This document shows, piece after piece, positions 27,005-36,611 of a stretch of DNA of 64,000 nt; position 1 is the first letter of the stretch; every line of letters starts with the position of its first letter. The stretch is from contig CP166130.1 in NCBI GenBank assembly GCA_041228335.1, forward strand, positions 954,638-1,018,637, in the 5' to 3' direction. Below the pieces are notes generated by a model. That model made no database searches, was not told the DNA's origin, and saw only the letters and a list, made by a program, of their open reading frames with translations. Source of the DNA: Alphaproteobacteria bacterium LSUCC0684 (GTDB lineage: Bacteria > Pseudomonadota > Alphaproteobacteria > Puniceispirillales > UBA1172). Position numbers and translations under genes: made by a program.

Positions 27005-28567
27005 ATGTCAAAATCAGATCAACCCAATTTTCTTTTCATCCAAACCGATCAGATGACGGCTTTTGCGCTCGAACAGTATGGTAATCCTGTATGTAAAACA
27101 CCTCACATTGATAAACTGGCTAAAGAAGGGGTGGTTTTTGATAATGCCTATTGCAACAATCCGATCTGTGCGTCGTCGAGATTTTCCATGATGTCAGGTC
27201 AATTGTCATCCCGTGTGGGGGCTTATGACAATGCAGCAGAGTTTCCCGCACAGACGCCGACGTTTGCTCATTATCTGGTAGATCTCGGTTACACTACCTG
27301 CCTTTCAGGTAAGATGCATTTTGTAGGACCGGACCAATTGCACGGATTTCAAGAACGTGTGACGACTGATATATACCCTTCTGACTTTGGCTGGACTCCA
27401 GACTGGCTATGTGAAGGTCTCCAACCGGCGCCGTCTGGGATGTCAATGCGGTCGGTGGTTGAAGCCGGTGTTTCTGAGCGATCCCTGCAGATAGATTACG
27501 ATGAGGAAACCTGCCATCAGGCAGAGGTCAAACTCTGGGAATATGCTCGATCATCAGAGAAAAAGCCCTTTTTCCTGGCCGTATCATTCACCCATCCCCA
27601 CAATCCATTTACCACCCAGTCCAAATACTGGGATCTCTATGAACATGAAAAGATAAATATGCCAATCGTACCGGCAATACCGGTTGAAGAAAAAGATCCT
27701 TGGTCGCAACGCTATTATTATCTTATCCGTAATGATGAGCACGATGTGACCGATGAAGATGTACGTAATGCACGCCATGCCTATTATGGCATGGTTACCT
27801 ATATGGATGACATGGTCGGTCGTTTAATGAAAGTTCTGGATGAGAGCGGTTTGCGCGAAAATACCGTTGTTATCTTTACTGCAGATCATGGCGATATGCT
27901 TGGCGAGCGCGGCATGTGGTATAAATTCAATCCTTATGAATGGTCTGTGCGCATTCCCCTGGTGATTTCAGCGCCCGGTGGGGTGAAGGGTAAGCATGAA
28001 AAGGCACTTGTTTCTTTGGTTGATATGTTGCCAACATTTGCTGATATGGGTGGGGCGGGCTCGTCCTTCCAGCCGGTAGACCAGATTGATGGCCGCAGTT
28101 TGAAGCCACTTCTCTATGGGCAGAAGACTGGCCTTGCGGATGAAGTGATGATCGAATTTACTGCGGAGGGGACTTACGCACCAGCTCTGATTTTGCGGCA
28201 AGGTGCTTTTAAATATGTCTATTGTGAAACCGATCCCGGCATGATGTTCAATCTTGAAGAAGATCCCAACGAGTTGAATAATTTATGTCAGGATCCCGCG
28301 TATGCTTTCAAAGCTGCAGAGATGGAAAAGGAAATCCTGCGTCGTTGGGACCCAGTAAAGTTAAAGGAAGATATAATTTCCAGCCAAAAACGTCGCCATT
28401 TTGTCCAGCGTATATTGATGAAGGGAACCTCTGTTCTTTGGGACTTTCAGCCAGAATTTGATGCTTCAAAACAGTATCTCAGAACAGGGAATAGCCCGAC
28501 CCAGGTTAAGGGTTTGGCCAGATATCCGTTTGTTGCGCCAAAACCGCCTGATCACCCAAGGAAATAG
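27005..28567 (+). CDS. Sulfatase of the choline-sulfatase (BetC) type
   Basis: Hydrolyses a sulfate ester, releasing sulfate and an alcohol. 520 residues, cytoplasmic (no signal peptide). Cys55 in ICASSR is the formylglycine site within the C-x-[PS]-x-R motif; Asp15 and the ADHGDMLGE segment bind the metal. The segments SGKMHFVGPDQLHGF and TTDIYPSDFGWTPDW and the C-terminal WDFQPEFDASKQYLR resemble BetC closely. The region after SDFGWTPDW differs from what I recall of classic BetC, so a related sulfate ester rather than choline-O-sulfate is possible. A cytoplasmic sulfatase needs the preceding TRAP importer or another uptake system. Confidence 0.87.
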   Translation: MSKSDQPNFLFIQTDQMTAFALEQYGNPVCKTPHIDKLAKEGVVFDNAYCNNPICASSRFSMMSGQLSSRVGAYDNAAEFPAQTPTFAHYLVDLGYTTCLSGKMHFVGPDQLHGFQERVTTDIYPSDFGWTPDWLCEGLQPAPSGMSMRSVVEAGVSERSLQIDYDEETCHQAEVKLWEYARSSEKKPFFLAVSFTHPHNPFTTQSKYWDLYEHEKINMPIVPAIPVEEKDPWSQRYYYLIRNDEHDVTDEDVRNARHAYYGMVTYMDDMVGRLMKVLDESGLRENTVVIFTADHGDMLGERGMWYKFNPYEWSVRIPLVISAPGGVKGKHEKALVSLVDMLPTFADMGGAGSSFQPVDQIDGRSLKPLLYGQKTGLADEVMIEFTAEGTYAPALILRQGAFKYVYCETDPGMMFNLEEDPNELNNLCQDPAYAFKAAEMEKEILRRWDPVKLKEDIISSQKRRHFVQRILMKGTSVLWDFQPEFDASKQYLRTGNSPTQVKGLARYPFVAPKPPDHPRK

Positions 28568-28633
28568 AAGTATTTCTCTCATTTTAGTCTAAGTAATGAG
28601 TGTAGCACAGGTGCCAATTCAGCCCTGCAACAT

Positions 28634-29521
28634 TTAATCATACTTTACTATTGCTTTTTGTGCAGAAGTCACAAGCGCATTATACACCCTATCAAGCATG
28701 GGCTGGCGATGATGGTTTTCCAGTTGAACCATCACGATCTTACGTTGAACAGGAGGCGAGCCAAAGGGTACCATATATAGTTTTTCTCTCAGATGATTTC
28801 GCACCGAAGACATTGGTAATATACCAACCCCAAGGCCCTCTAGAATCATCGTGTGGAAAATTTCAAGAGTATCCAACTCCATGATCGCATCAACTTCAAT
28901 CTTCATGCGCCGTAACTCAATTTCTATGATACGGCTGACAGCTGCGCGTCTGTTAAAACTGATAAAGCTGTTTCTCTTCAGCAGTTCAACATCAGTTTTG
29001 CCGCTTTGATCAATGGGCGCAAGAACCATTAACGGTTCGTTCAGAATAGGGCGAACTATTAATTCCTTGTCTAGATTGTCTGGCAGCGTTATTAGGGCGC
29101 CGTCAATCTTACCGTTCAGAACCTGATTGCTTAACTCGCTGGTGAGATTTGATGATACTCTGACTTGAAGCTGACGATAAGATTTTCTGAGATTTTTGAT
29201 TGCTTCGGGCAAAACAAATGATGCTCCTGGGATGGTGCCAATATTTATTGAACCGGCCATCTGGCTGGCCACTGGAGAGATTTGCATCAAATCATCATAA
29301 ATCTCGACAATAGCTCGTGCCTTCTCAAGCATCATCGCCCCTGCATTGCTTAATCTGGGAGGTCGCATTGACCTTTCAAAAAGCTCAAGATTCATGTGAA
29401 TTTCGAGATTTTTCATCTGCATGCTGACCGCGGACTGGGTGATATTCATCTTTTCGGCTGCAGCGTTGAAACTGCCCGTATCAGCAATGGCGAGGAAAGT
29501 TTTCAGGTGGCGAATAAGCAT
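28634..29521 (-). CDS. LysR-family transcriptional regulator
   Basis: 295 residues. The N-terminal winged HTH (residues 1-60, LKTFLAIADTGSFNAAAEK then QSAVSMQMKNLE) is followed by the periplasmic-binding-like co-inducer domain. It is divergent from the desaturase operon across 142 nt, the usual geometry for a LysR regulator and its target. Confidence 0.93.
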   Translation of the reverse strand: MLIRHLKTFLAIADTGSFNAAAEKMNITQSAVSMQMKNLEIHMNLELFERSMRPPRLSNAGAMMLEKARAIVEIYDDLMQISPVASQMAGSINIGTIPGASFVLPEAIKNLRKSYRQLQVRVSSNLTSELSNQVLNGKIDGALITLPDNLDKELIVRPILNEPLMVLAPIDQSGKTDVELLKRNSFISFNRRAAVSRIIEIELRRMKIEVDAIMELDTLEIFHTMILEGLGVGILPMSSVRNHLREKLYMVPFGSPPVQRKIVMVQLENHHRQPMLDRVYNALVTSAQKAIVKYD

Positions 29522-29566
29522 CTTATTACTTAAGCATTGCTGAAGATATTAATCAATTAGATTGTT

Positions 29567-29595
29567 TTGACTGAACTTATTATAGCGAATACACA
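29567..29595 (+). promoter_or_regulatory. Possible promoter of the desaturase operon
   Basis: TTGACT (29567-29572), 17-nt spacer, TACACA (29590-29595). The -35 is good and the -10 is poor, as expected for an activator-dependent promoter. The AT-rich ATTAATCAATTAGATT just upstream contains T-N11-A arrangements usable by LysR proteins. Confidence 0.35.
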
Positions 29596-29663
29596 TGAAT
29601 AAGAAATAAGAGATATGCAGCAATTAAAATCTAATTTTAGAAATATATGCTTGGAGAATATAG

Positions 29664-30638
29664 ATGACTGAACTTGATGCCAACGCTGATTTACTCAAAC
29701 GGCAACGCGAAATCATTTCACGCCAAGATCTCAAGTCATTTACAAAACGACGTGATCTCCCGGGGTTACTCTATTTTTTCGGTCTGCTGTCTTGCATCGG
29801 AGCTTCAGGTTTTCTTGTCTATCTTGCCGAACCTTATGGATGGTGGATTTGGCCTGCCATGCTTCTGCACGGCATCATGCTCGGGCATCTTTTTGCCCCT
29901 CTCCATGAAACCAGCCATGGAACAGCGTTCAGGACACGATGGATTAATGAAACCGTGCTTTGGTTTTGTGGCATCGTTACGATCTGGCCGCCACTTTACT
30001 TCAGATATGATCATGCAGGTCACCATACCTATGCTCAGGTTGCTGGCAAGGATCCTGAATTCGTGCTGCCCGCTCCACGTTCAATTTTGGGATATATCTA
30101 TTATGTTTCGGCAATTCACTTGTGGATTAAGAACGGAGGGTGGCTCTTCCGCCATGCGCTTGGATATATGCATCCGTTCAACCGTCAGTTTGTCCCGGAC
30201 GAAGAATTGCCACGTATCTACATGGAAGCACGCATCATGCTCACTATATATGCAGCACTGGCAGTTTTCACCATCAGCACGGGATCAATGGTTGTTCTCC
30301 ATTACTGGTTGATCCCGACCTTGATTGGTGTTCCGGTAGCTCGGATGCTAAGGGTTGCTGATCATACAGGTTGTGATGAGAAGCCGGATTTGCGTAGATA
30401 TGCTAGGACAGTGACAACAGATTTCATCACACGCTTTTTCTGTTGGAATATGTCCTATCATTGCGAGCATCATCTTGCTCCCGCTGTACCTTTTCATCAA
30501 CTGCCGGGCCTGCATAAGGCAGTCGGTCATGAAATGAATCCAGTCAAAAAGGGGTATATTGCGATCCAGTGGGAAATTCTGACAAAACATATGTCAGGTT
30601 TCTGGCCATCTAGAAAATCATCACCTCCGGCAGAATAG
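29664..30638 (+). CDS. Membrane di-iron fatty acid desaturase/hydroxylase family protein
   Basis: 324 residues with four or more TM helices and three histidine boxes: HETSH (81-85), HAGHH (117-121) and HCEHH (266-270), the ligands of the non-haem di-iron centre in membrane desaturases and hydroxylases. It uses O2 and two electrons to desaturate or hydroxylate an alkyl chain. The next genes encode a Rieske ferredoxin and a ferredoxin reductase, so it resembles a multicomponent oxygenase more than a housekeeping lipid desaturase. Substrate unknown. Confidence 0.9.
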   Translation: MTELDANADLLKRQREIISRQDLKSFTKRRDLPGLLYFFGLLSCIGASGFLVYLAEPYGWWIWPAMLLHGIMLGHLFAPLHETSHGTAFRTRWINETVLWFCGIVTIWPPLYFRYDHAGHHTYAQVAGKDPEFVLPAPRSILGYIYYVSAIHLWIKNGGWLFRHALGYMHPFNRQFVPDEELPRIYMEARIMLTIYAALAVFTISTGSMVVLHYWLIPTLIGVPVARMLRVADHTGCDEKPDLRRYARTVTTDFITRFFCWNMSYHCEHHLAPAVPFHQLPGLHKAVGHEMNPVKKGYIAIQWEILTKHMSGFWPSRKSSPPAE

Positions 30639-30658
30639 AAGATAAAAGGGGCAGTGAG

Positions 30659-30979
30659 ATGATTAGTGAGTGGCAGTTTGCGATAAATGCTAACGAAATT
30701 GAAGATGAAGATGTGATGCCAGTTGAAATAGGCAAACGTGAAATTGCCATCTACCGGTTCAATGATAACTTCTACGCTACCAGCGATAAATGCACCCACG
30801 GAGATGCCTATCTTTCAGAAGGAGTTGTTGTTGGCGAGGTGATTGAATGCCCTCTCCATCAGGGGCGCTTTTGCCTGAAAACAGGAAAAGCGTTGAGCGC
30901 ACCTGTCTCAGCTCCAATCGAAACCTTCGAAGTGAAACTTGAAGACGGTAAAGTATTTGTCAAACTGGCTGGATCCTAG
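30659..30979 (+). CDS. Rieske [2Fe-2S] ferredoxin
   Basis: 106 residues, no signal peptide. Cluster ligands are C45-T-H47 and C64-P-L-H67. Small soluble Rieske ferredoxins deliver electrons to oxygenases. It lies 20 nt after the desaturase and 4 nt before the TPR gene, so it is almost certainly the electron donor of that enzyme. Confidence 0.93.
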   Translation: MISEWQFAINANEIEDEDVMPVEIGKREIAIYRFNDNFYATSDKCTHGDAYLSEGVVVGEVIECPLHQGRFCLKTGKALSAPVSAPIETFEVKLEDGKVFVKLAGS

Positions 30980-30983
30980 AGCA

Positions 30984-32366
30984 ATGAAAATAACTAATCA
31001 GTTTGGTTTCGAGTGGAGCGGGGCAACTCCTGAACAGGGCCAGTTGCTTGATTTAATAATTAAAGATTATTTTGCATATAGACTTAGCGTTTTCCCACAG
31101 CTCAAAACTCTATGTGAAGATGCTCCGTCATTTGCAATGGCACATATCTTCAAAGGCTACCTGCTTCTTTCAATGGGTACGCAAAGCACATTCCCGGCCG
31201 CTGAAAACTGCGCTGATCATGTGCGTAATCTAAGTGATCATCTAACCCCAAATGAAAATCTTCATCTGTCAGCATTAAGGGCATGGATAAATCTGGATAG
31301 TGAATTGGCATGCTATAATTGGGACATGATCACAATTGCCGAGCCGCGAGATCTACTGGCGGTGAAACTCCAGCATTTCACTTTATTCTGGATGGGGCGC
31401 CCTCATCATATGATGGATGTAATTTCACGGGTTCTTCCGAATTGGCGGGATAACATGCCGGGATATGCAAATCTTCTGGGCATGCAGGCTTTCGCTCATG
31501 AAGAAATGGGAGACTACAAAAAAGCAGAATCCCTAGGTCGCATGGCTGTGGAAATGGATCCAGATGATCTTTGGGCTGTACATGCAGTCGCCCATGTTTA
31601 CGAAATGAAGAACGACTTGGATGCAGGGATCTCATGGCTGGATCAGCCATATGGCACCTGGCATGATCGAAATCCGTTCAAAGATCATCTTTGGTGGCAT
31701 ACAGCTCTTTTTGCTTTTGAAACGGGGGCTTACGATCGGGTACTAGAACTTTACGACACATCTATATGGCCTGATGATTCCAGTTTCTATCTTGATATTC
31801 AGAATTCTGCTTCAATGTTGGCGAGGCTTGAATTTGCCGGGGTAGATGTGGGCGACCGATGGAAATCACTGGCCGTAAAGGCGCAAGAACGTACTGGTGA
31901 TCATGTTCTGCTTTTTACAGAACCTCACTACACCATGGCTTTTGGTAGCACTTCCCAGTTTGATCATATTGAAAATCAGATAGATTCCCTTGAAAAAACC
32001 ATGGCTAGTCGAGATGATTTTGCTGGGCGAGTGACACGAGATATTGCCGTTCCTGTTTGCAGAGCTATTGAGGCATTTTATCAAAAAAACTATCCGCGAG
32101 TGATCGAATTGCTGTGGCCTATCCGATATCAATATCAACCTATTGGCGGCAGTCATGCTCAACGCGATATATTTAATATATTTTTAATCGAAGCGGCAAT
32201 CAAAACAGAAAACTTCAAAATGGCCCGAGCCTTGCTTCTTGAGCGCAAATCACGCCACCACAGAAGTTATAGCAGTCAACAAAGGCTTGATGAGGTGAAC
32301 CTGGCATTAATGGAATCAATGTCACCTAATGAGAATTCTAATGATTATTTATATGGTTACTATTAA
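30984..32366 (+). CDS. Tetratricopeptide repeat protein, TTC38 family
   Basis: 460 residues from the ATG at 30984 (the frame opens at 30939). The central part, around AFAHEEMGDYKKAESLGRMA, then WAVHAVAHVYEM, then DHLWWHTALFAFETGAYDRVLELYD, matches the TTC38 pattern of TPR-like helices. The family has no established biochemical role. Its place between the two electron-transfer genes suggests that it is part of the oxygenase system. Its stop overlaps the next start (TAATG). Confidence 0.8.
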   Translation: MKITNQFGFEWSGATPEQGQLLDLIIKDYFAYRLSVFPQLKTLCEDAPSFAMAHIFKGYLLLSMGTQSTFPAAENCADHVRNLSDHLTPNENLHLSALRAWINLDSELACYNWDMITIAEPRDLLAVKLQHFTLFWMGRPHHMMDVISRVLPNWRDNMPGYANLLGMQAFAHEEMGDYKKAESLGRMAVEMDPDDLWAVHAVAHVYEMKNDLDAGISWLDQPYGTWHDRNPFKDHLWWHTALFAFETGAYDRVLELYDTSIWPDDSSFYLDIQNSASMLARLEFAGVDVGDRWKSLAVKAQERTGDHVLLFTEPHYTMAFGSTSQFDHIENQIDSLEKTMASRDDFAGRVTRDIAVPVCRAIEAFYQKNYPRVIELLWPIRYQYQPIGGSHAQRDIFNIFLIEAAIKTENFKMARALLLERKSRHHRSYSSQQRLDEVNLALMESMSPNENSNDYLYGYY

Positions 32367-33424
32367 TGGCAAATTTAATTACCCTCTTAACCAAAAGATC
32401 TCAAAAACAGTTTGAAATATTACCCGGAGAGACAATCCTTTTTGCGGGATTAAGGGCTGGACTTGATTTGCCTCATGAATGTTGTAGCGGGACATGTGGC
32501 ACCTGTCAGGCTCAGGCACTTGATGAAGCATCAATCCTGTCAATGTGGGACGAAGCCCCTGGCAAATCCTTTTTGCCTGAAGGAGCAGGGCGGGTGTTGA
32601 TGTGTCAAACTGCTGTAAGCCGAACGGCAGAATTCAAATTGTTTGGCTCATTACGTGATCGTGATGAGCATATCAATTCGCCGGATTATTTTTCGGCAAC
32701 ACTGCAAAGGCAACGCAGGTTGAATGATGATGTCATGGCTTTCAACCTGAAACTTGAAGAGACCTGTACATATATTGCGGGACAGTTTGGTTTGTTGAGC
32801 ATCCCCGAAGTAGAGGGATGGCGCGCATATTCAATGACAAGCCGATCATCTCGCAATGGCACAACCCAATTGACCTTTGTCATAAGAAAAAAGACCGGCG
32901 GCCTTTTTTCTGAATGGTTGTTTTCAGGCGACAGAACAGGTCATGAGATCAGGTTTTTTGGCCCGGTTGGCAAGGCTGTTCTCAAGCCTGAAAGTGATGG
33001 AGATATTGTGATTATTGCCGGGGGAAGTGGTATTGCTGGCATGATGGCTATTCTTGAAGATGCCATCGAAACTCCTCATCTTTCCAGCAGGCAGGCTCGT
33101 GTCTTTTTTGGCGTCAGAAACCCTGACGCTATCTTCTTCAATGATGAATTATCAGATATGGTCGACAAGGCCGATGGAAAATTATCTGTGACAGTTGCCT
33201 TTTCAGAAAGTCCGCCTTCTGAACCTTTGCCTCAAGGTAATCTCTATATTTCATCAGGAAATATCCATGAAGTTGCGAGGCGAGATTTGGTCTCAAGGCC
33301 CGCGCCATCCAACGCTGTTTACTTTCTTGCCGGTCCATCGCAAATGGTTGAAGCGGCGCAATCTATGCTCCGCGAGGATGCTGATGTTGCTGATAACCAG
33401 ATAAGGTATGACAAATTCAGTTAA
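32366..33424 (+). CDS. Ferredoxin-NAD(P)+ reductase with N-terminal plant-type [2Fe-2S] domain
   Basis: 352 residues. The N-terminal ferredoxin domain has C39-x4-C44-x2-C47 and C80. The FAD-binding barrel follows (WRAYSMTSRSS holds the RxYS-type motif), then the NAD(P) domain (IVIIAGGSGIAGMMAI). It moves electrons from NAD(P)H to the Rieske ferredoxin or directly to the di-iron enzyme, like BenC/XylA-type reductases. Confidence 0.92.
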   Translation: MANLITLLTKRSQKQFEILPGETILFAGLRAGLDLPHECCSGTCGTCQAQALDEASILSMWDEAPGKSFLPEGAGRVLMCQTAVSRTAEFKLFGSLRDRDEHINSPDYFSATLQRQRRLNDDVMAFNLKLEETCTYIAGQFGLLSIPEVEGWRAYSMTSRSSRNGTTQLTFVIRKKTGGLFSEWLFSGDRTGHEIRFFGPVGKAVLKPESDGDIVIIAGGSGIAGMMAILEDAIETPHLSSRQARVFFGVRNPDAIFFNDELSDMVDKADGKLSVTVAFSESPPSEPLPQGNLYISSGNIHEVARRDLVSRPAPSNAVYFLAGPSQMVEAAQSMLREDADVADNQIRYDKFS

Positions 33425-33429
33425 GGCAA

Positions 33430-34587
33430 ATGGCTATGGCTTTGGGCACTCTATCAATTGCGAACAATGGCAATAGTATTTTCGGGAAAGGTGCCATTGA
33501 TCATCTCTCAGAGAATCTTCTGGCACTTGGGGTAAGCCGCCCACTCATTATTACAGATCAAGGTATTCTAAATGCAGGTCTTTTGGAAAAGCTTTTAGCT
33601 CGTATATCAGGTTTTCCAGGTCACTCGGTCTTTCTGGAAACGCCATCAAATCCTAACGAGGCCTCCGTTGAAGCTGCTGCGTCAAAATTCAGGTCTGACA
33701 GTTGCGATTCAATCATTGGCTTTGGAGGGGGCTCATCCCTTGACCTTGCAAAAGCCGCTGGCTTACGAGCAACCCATGAGGGATCGCTTGATATATACAC
33801 CACGCAGAACCAGGGCGTAAGAATTATAGGAAAAACACCGCCACTGATTGCAATTCCAACAACAGCAGGAACAGGTAGTGAGGTAGCGCGGGCGGCTGTT
33901 ATCATCCTTGAAAATGGAGAAAAGCGGATTATAGCCAGTCCTAAACTGGTGCCTGATGTGGCTATTCTCGATCCGATGTTGACTATTGGGCTCCCCCCTT
34001 TGCTGACTGCAGCAACCGGCATGGATGCGGTCACGCACTGTATTGAAGCGGTGCTTTCACCGATTATCAATCCTACCGCTGAAGCAATCGGGCTTTGCGG
34101 CTTGTCTGTAGCCCTTGGAGAAGGGGCATTGCTTGCTGCTGTCGAAGATGGAAATAACGAGGCTGCCCGTAACAGCATGATGGCTGTTTCAACACAAGGT
34201 GCGATGGCTTTCTCTAAAGGGTTGGGGGCTGTCCATGCAATGAGTCATGCCTGTGGTAAAGATGAAAAACTTCGCCTACATCATGGTACGTTGAATGCGG
34301 TTCTTTTGCCTGTGGTGTTGCAGCGTAACGAAACTGTTGCTGGTGAAAAATATCCTCGTATTGCAGATGCAATCGGAATCCCCTGTAAATCTGACCTTGC
34401 TTCGTTCTTTTTATCATTAAATAGCAAGTTAGGTTTGCCAGCAAACTTGGCTGAGATGGGCATAACGCCCGACATGATCCCTGATCTGGCCCTTCATGCT
34501 TCAATTGACTTCTGTTCTGCCACCAATCCCGTTTCACTCGATGTCACGGACTATGAAAGTCTGTTTCATCAGGCGCTGTTTTGCTGA
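33430..34587 (+). CDS. Iron-containing (type III) alcohol dehydrogenase
   Basis: 385 residues. It has the GGGSSLDLAKA nucleotide-binding loop (about residue 96), IPTTAGTGSEV near 138, and the metal ligand region GMDAVTHCIEA, then GAVHAMSHACG and LHHG. NAD-dependent oxidation of an alcohol is the usual role. It lies 5 nt downstream of the reductase in the same operon and could oxidise the hydroxylated product. Confidence 0.93.
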   Translation: MAMALGTLSIANNGNSIFGKGAIDHLSENLLALGVSRPLIITDQGILNAGLLEKLLARISGFPGHSVFLETPSNPNEASVEAAASKFRSDSCDSIIGFGGGSSLDLAKAAGLRATHEGSLDIYTTQNQGVRIIGKTPPLIAIPTTAGTGSEVARAAVIILENGEKRIIASPKLVPDVAILDPMLTIGLPPLLTAATGMDAVTHCIEAVLSPIINPTAEAIGLCGLSVALGEGALLAAVEDGNNEAARNSMMAVSTQGAMAFSKGLGAVHAMSHACGKDEKLRLHHGTLNAVLLPVVLQRNETVAGEKYPRIADAIGIPCKSDLASFFLSLNSKLGLPANLAEMGITPDMIPDLALHASIDFCSATNPVSLDVTDYESLFHQALFC

Positions 34588-34601
34588 TAGGGGTAAATGC
34601 C

Positions 34602-35453
34602 ATGGATTTAATGATGCCAGCCACTGATCGTGCCAGTATTGATTATCATTATTTTATCCGTGGAAGATTGCCCGAATGGGATGATAACTTAGCTGATTGT
34701 GCCAACCTTAGTCAGATTGTAAGAAATTCCTCGCTTTGTCATCAGGATATTTCCTATGGCAACGTTAGTCGTCAGGTGATGGATATCTTTCCTTCAGATC
34801 AGGATCAACAAAATCAATCAGTGCTGATTTTTCTTCACGGCGGGTATTGGCGAATGATGAATAAATCTCAATTCAGTTTCATTGCTCCGCCCTTCACGTC
34901 CATGGGAGTAACAGTAGTTCTGGTGAATTATCGTCTTCTTCCATACGTTACTTTGGCAAATATTGTTGAAGATGCGCGCATAGCTGTAGACTGGATTGTC
35001 CACAATATAGAGGGATTTGTCGGAAAAGTAGAAAATATCATTGTTTGCGGACATTCGGCCGGCGCCCATCTGGCGGCGCATGTTGCATGTAACAACCCAG
35101 CGATAGCTGGAATGGTAGGCATATCAGGGGTTTATGATCTTGAGCCTCTTGCAAATTCCTTTCTGAACGAGATCGGTTTTCTGGATCAGTCTGTAATCGA
35201 TGCTTATGGGATCAACGCTCTGACACCAGAAAATCCATGTTCTGGATTATTTGCTTATGGAGCCAGTGAAGGGGTTGAATTTGCCAGGCAGAGTGATGTG
35301 ATTGCTAAGAGGTGGAAAAACCAGCGCTTACCGGTGAAACAGTTGATCCTTGATGCCAATCATTCCACAAGCGTTATTCAGCTCGGAGATGATAGAAGTC
35401 CACTTTTCAACGCCATGATCAAGTTTATTCAAAGAGCCGGAGTAGCAACATGA
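34602..35453 (+). CDS. Alpha/beta hydrolase, kynurenine-formamidase/HSL-like
   Basis: 283 residues from the ATG at 34602, chosen for the AGGGG Shine-Dalgarno; the frame opens at 34581. The oxyanion motif is HGGYW and the nucleophile elbow GHSAGAH, typical of the hormone-sensitive-lipase-like group that includes arylformamidases. It probably cleaves a small ester or amide. It overlaps the next gene as ATGA. Confidence 0.82.
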   Translation: MDLMMPATDRASIDYHYFIRGRLPEWDDNLADCANLSQIVRNSSLCHQDISYGNVSRQVMDIFPSDQDQQNQSVLIFLHGGYWRMMNKSQFSFIAPPFTSMGVTVVLVNYRLLPYVTLANIVEDARIAVDWIVHNIEGFVGKVENIIVCGHSAGAHLAAHVACNNPAIAGMVGISGVYDLEPLANSFLNEIGFLDQSVIDAYGINALTPENPCSGLFAYGASEGVEFARQSDVIAKRWKNQRLPVKQLILDANHSTSVIQLGDDRSPLFNAMIKFIQRAGVAT

Positions 35454-36514
35454 AATCCATGCAGATCCTTGAGTGGGGAAAACCACTTGAGATGCGCCAT
35501 AGCGAGACACCTGTCCCTGAAGGAAAACAAATTCTGGTTGCGGTGGAATATTGCGGGGTTTGTCATAGTGACTTACACATACGTGAGGGCTTTTTTGATC
35601 TGGGAAATGGCGTAAAATTTCCAATTTCGGCGCGCGGTGTTCACCCGCCATTCACCATGGGGCATGAACCTGTGGGCTGTGTTGTTGCCGTTGGTCCTGA
35701 GGCAAATCCCGATTTGCTTGGCCGATCTTTTGTAATTTACCCCTGGATTAACTGTGAAGAGTGCGAGCCATGCCAAAATAGCCTTCCTCAGATATGTGAT
35801 GCCCCTAAAATCATTGGGACACGCGTTGATGGCGCCTATGCAGACCATGTAATTGTTCCTGATGAGAAATTTCTTGTTGAGTATGGCGATATCAACCCCG
35901 CTCTTGCCTGCACCTTGGCCTGTTCTGGGCTTACGGTGTTTAGTGCATTGAAGAAAATTATGCCCCAGGACCTTAATAGGCAGGACACTATTCTCATTAT
36001 TGGTGCAGGGGGGCTTGGTCTTACAGCAGTGATGCTTGCTAAATCATTGAGTAAAGCCCGGATTGTCATTGCAGATATTGATGAGGCAAAACTAGACGCA
36101 GCAATGGATCTAGGAGCTGATGAAAGCATCCTTTCAAGTTCTAAAAATGCCAGCACTCAAATCAAGGAGTTTGCGGCATCTGGCAACGGGCTAGCTGCAA
36201 GTCTTGATTTTGTCGGCCTTCCCCAAACAATGCAACTTGGCCTCGACAGTTTAAGAAAGGGAGGTGTGCATGTCCATGTTGGGCTTTTTGGCGGAGCGTT
36301 CCAACTCTCCCTTCCGCCACTTTCATTCAGAATGTTGCAAATCAGAGGTTCCTATGTGGGTACTCTGGAAGAATTTAGGGAGTTGGTATCGCTTGTACGG
36401 AATGGGCTGAGAATGGAGCTTCCTGTGGAAATACGGTTACTCACTGAGGCTAATGCGGCGCTTAATGATCTTCAGGAGGGAGAAATTGTGGGTAGAGTCG
36501 TGCTGAAACCATAG
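35450..36514 (+). CDS. Zinc-dependent alcohol dehydrogenase (MDR family)
   Basis: 354 residues. Catalytic zinc ligands are in CGVCHSD and GHEPVG. Structural zinc cysteines are in NCEECEPCQNSLPQIC. The Rossmann motif is IGAGGLGL. It is translationally coupled to the hydrolase (ATGA overlap) and is the last gene of the desaturase operon. Two unrelated alcohol dehydrogenases in one operon suggest two oxidation steps or two alcohol products. Confidence 0.93.
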   Translation: MKSMQILEWGKPLEMRHSETPVPEGKQILVAVEYCGVCHSDLHIREGFFDLGNGVKFPISARGVHPPFTMGHEPVGCVVAVGPEANPDLLGRSFVIYPWINCEECEPCQNSLPQICDAPKIIGTRVDGAYADHVIVPDEKFLVEYGDINPALACTLACSGLTVFSALKKIMPQDLNRQDTILIIGAGGLGLTAVMLAKSLSKARIVIADIDEAKLDAAMDLGADESILSSSKNASTQIKEFAASGNGLAASLDFVGLPQTMQLGLDSLRKGGVHVHVGLFGGAFQLSLPPLSFRMLQIRGSYVGTLEEFRELVSLVRNGLRMELPVEIRLLTEANAALNDLQEGEIVGRVVLKP

Positions 36515-36611
36515 CATGGAGAAAGATTACTTTGTGATATGCAGTATTAATCACCCATCAACGTTGTTCATAAAAACTTTTAGAAGTTTCTAATGCAGAA
36601 AGTGCGATGTA

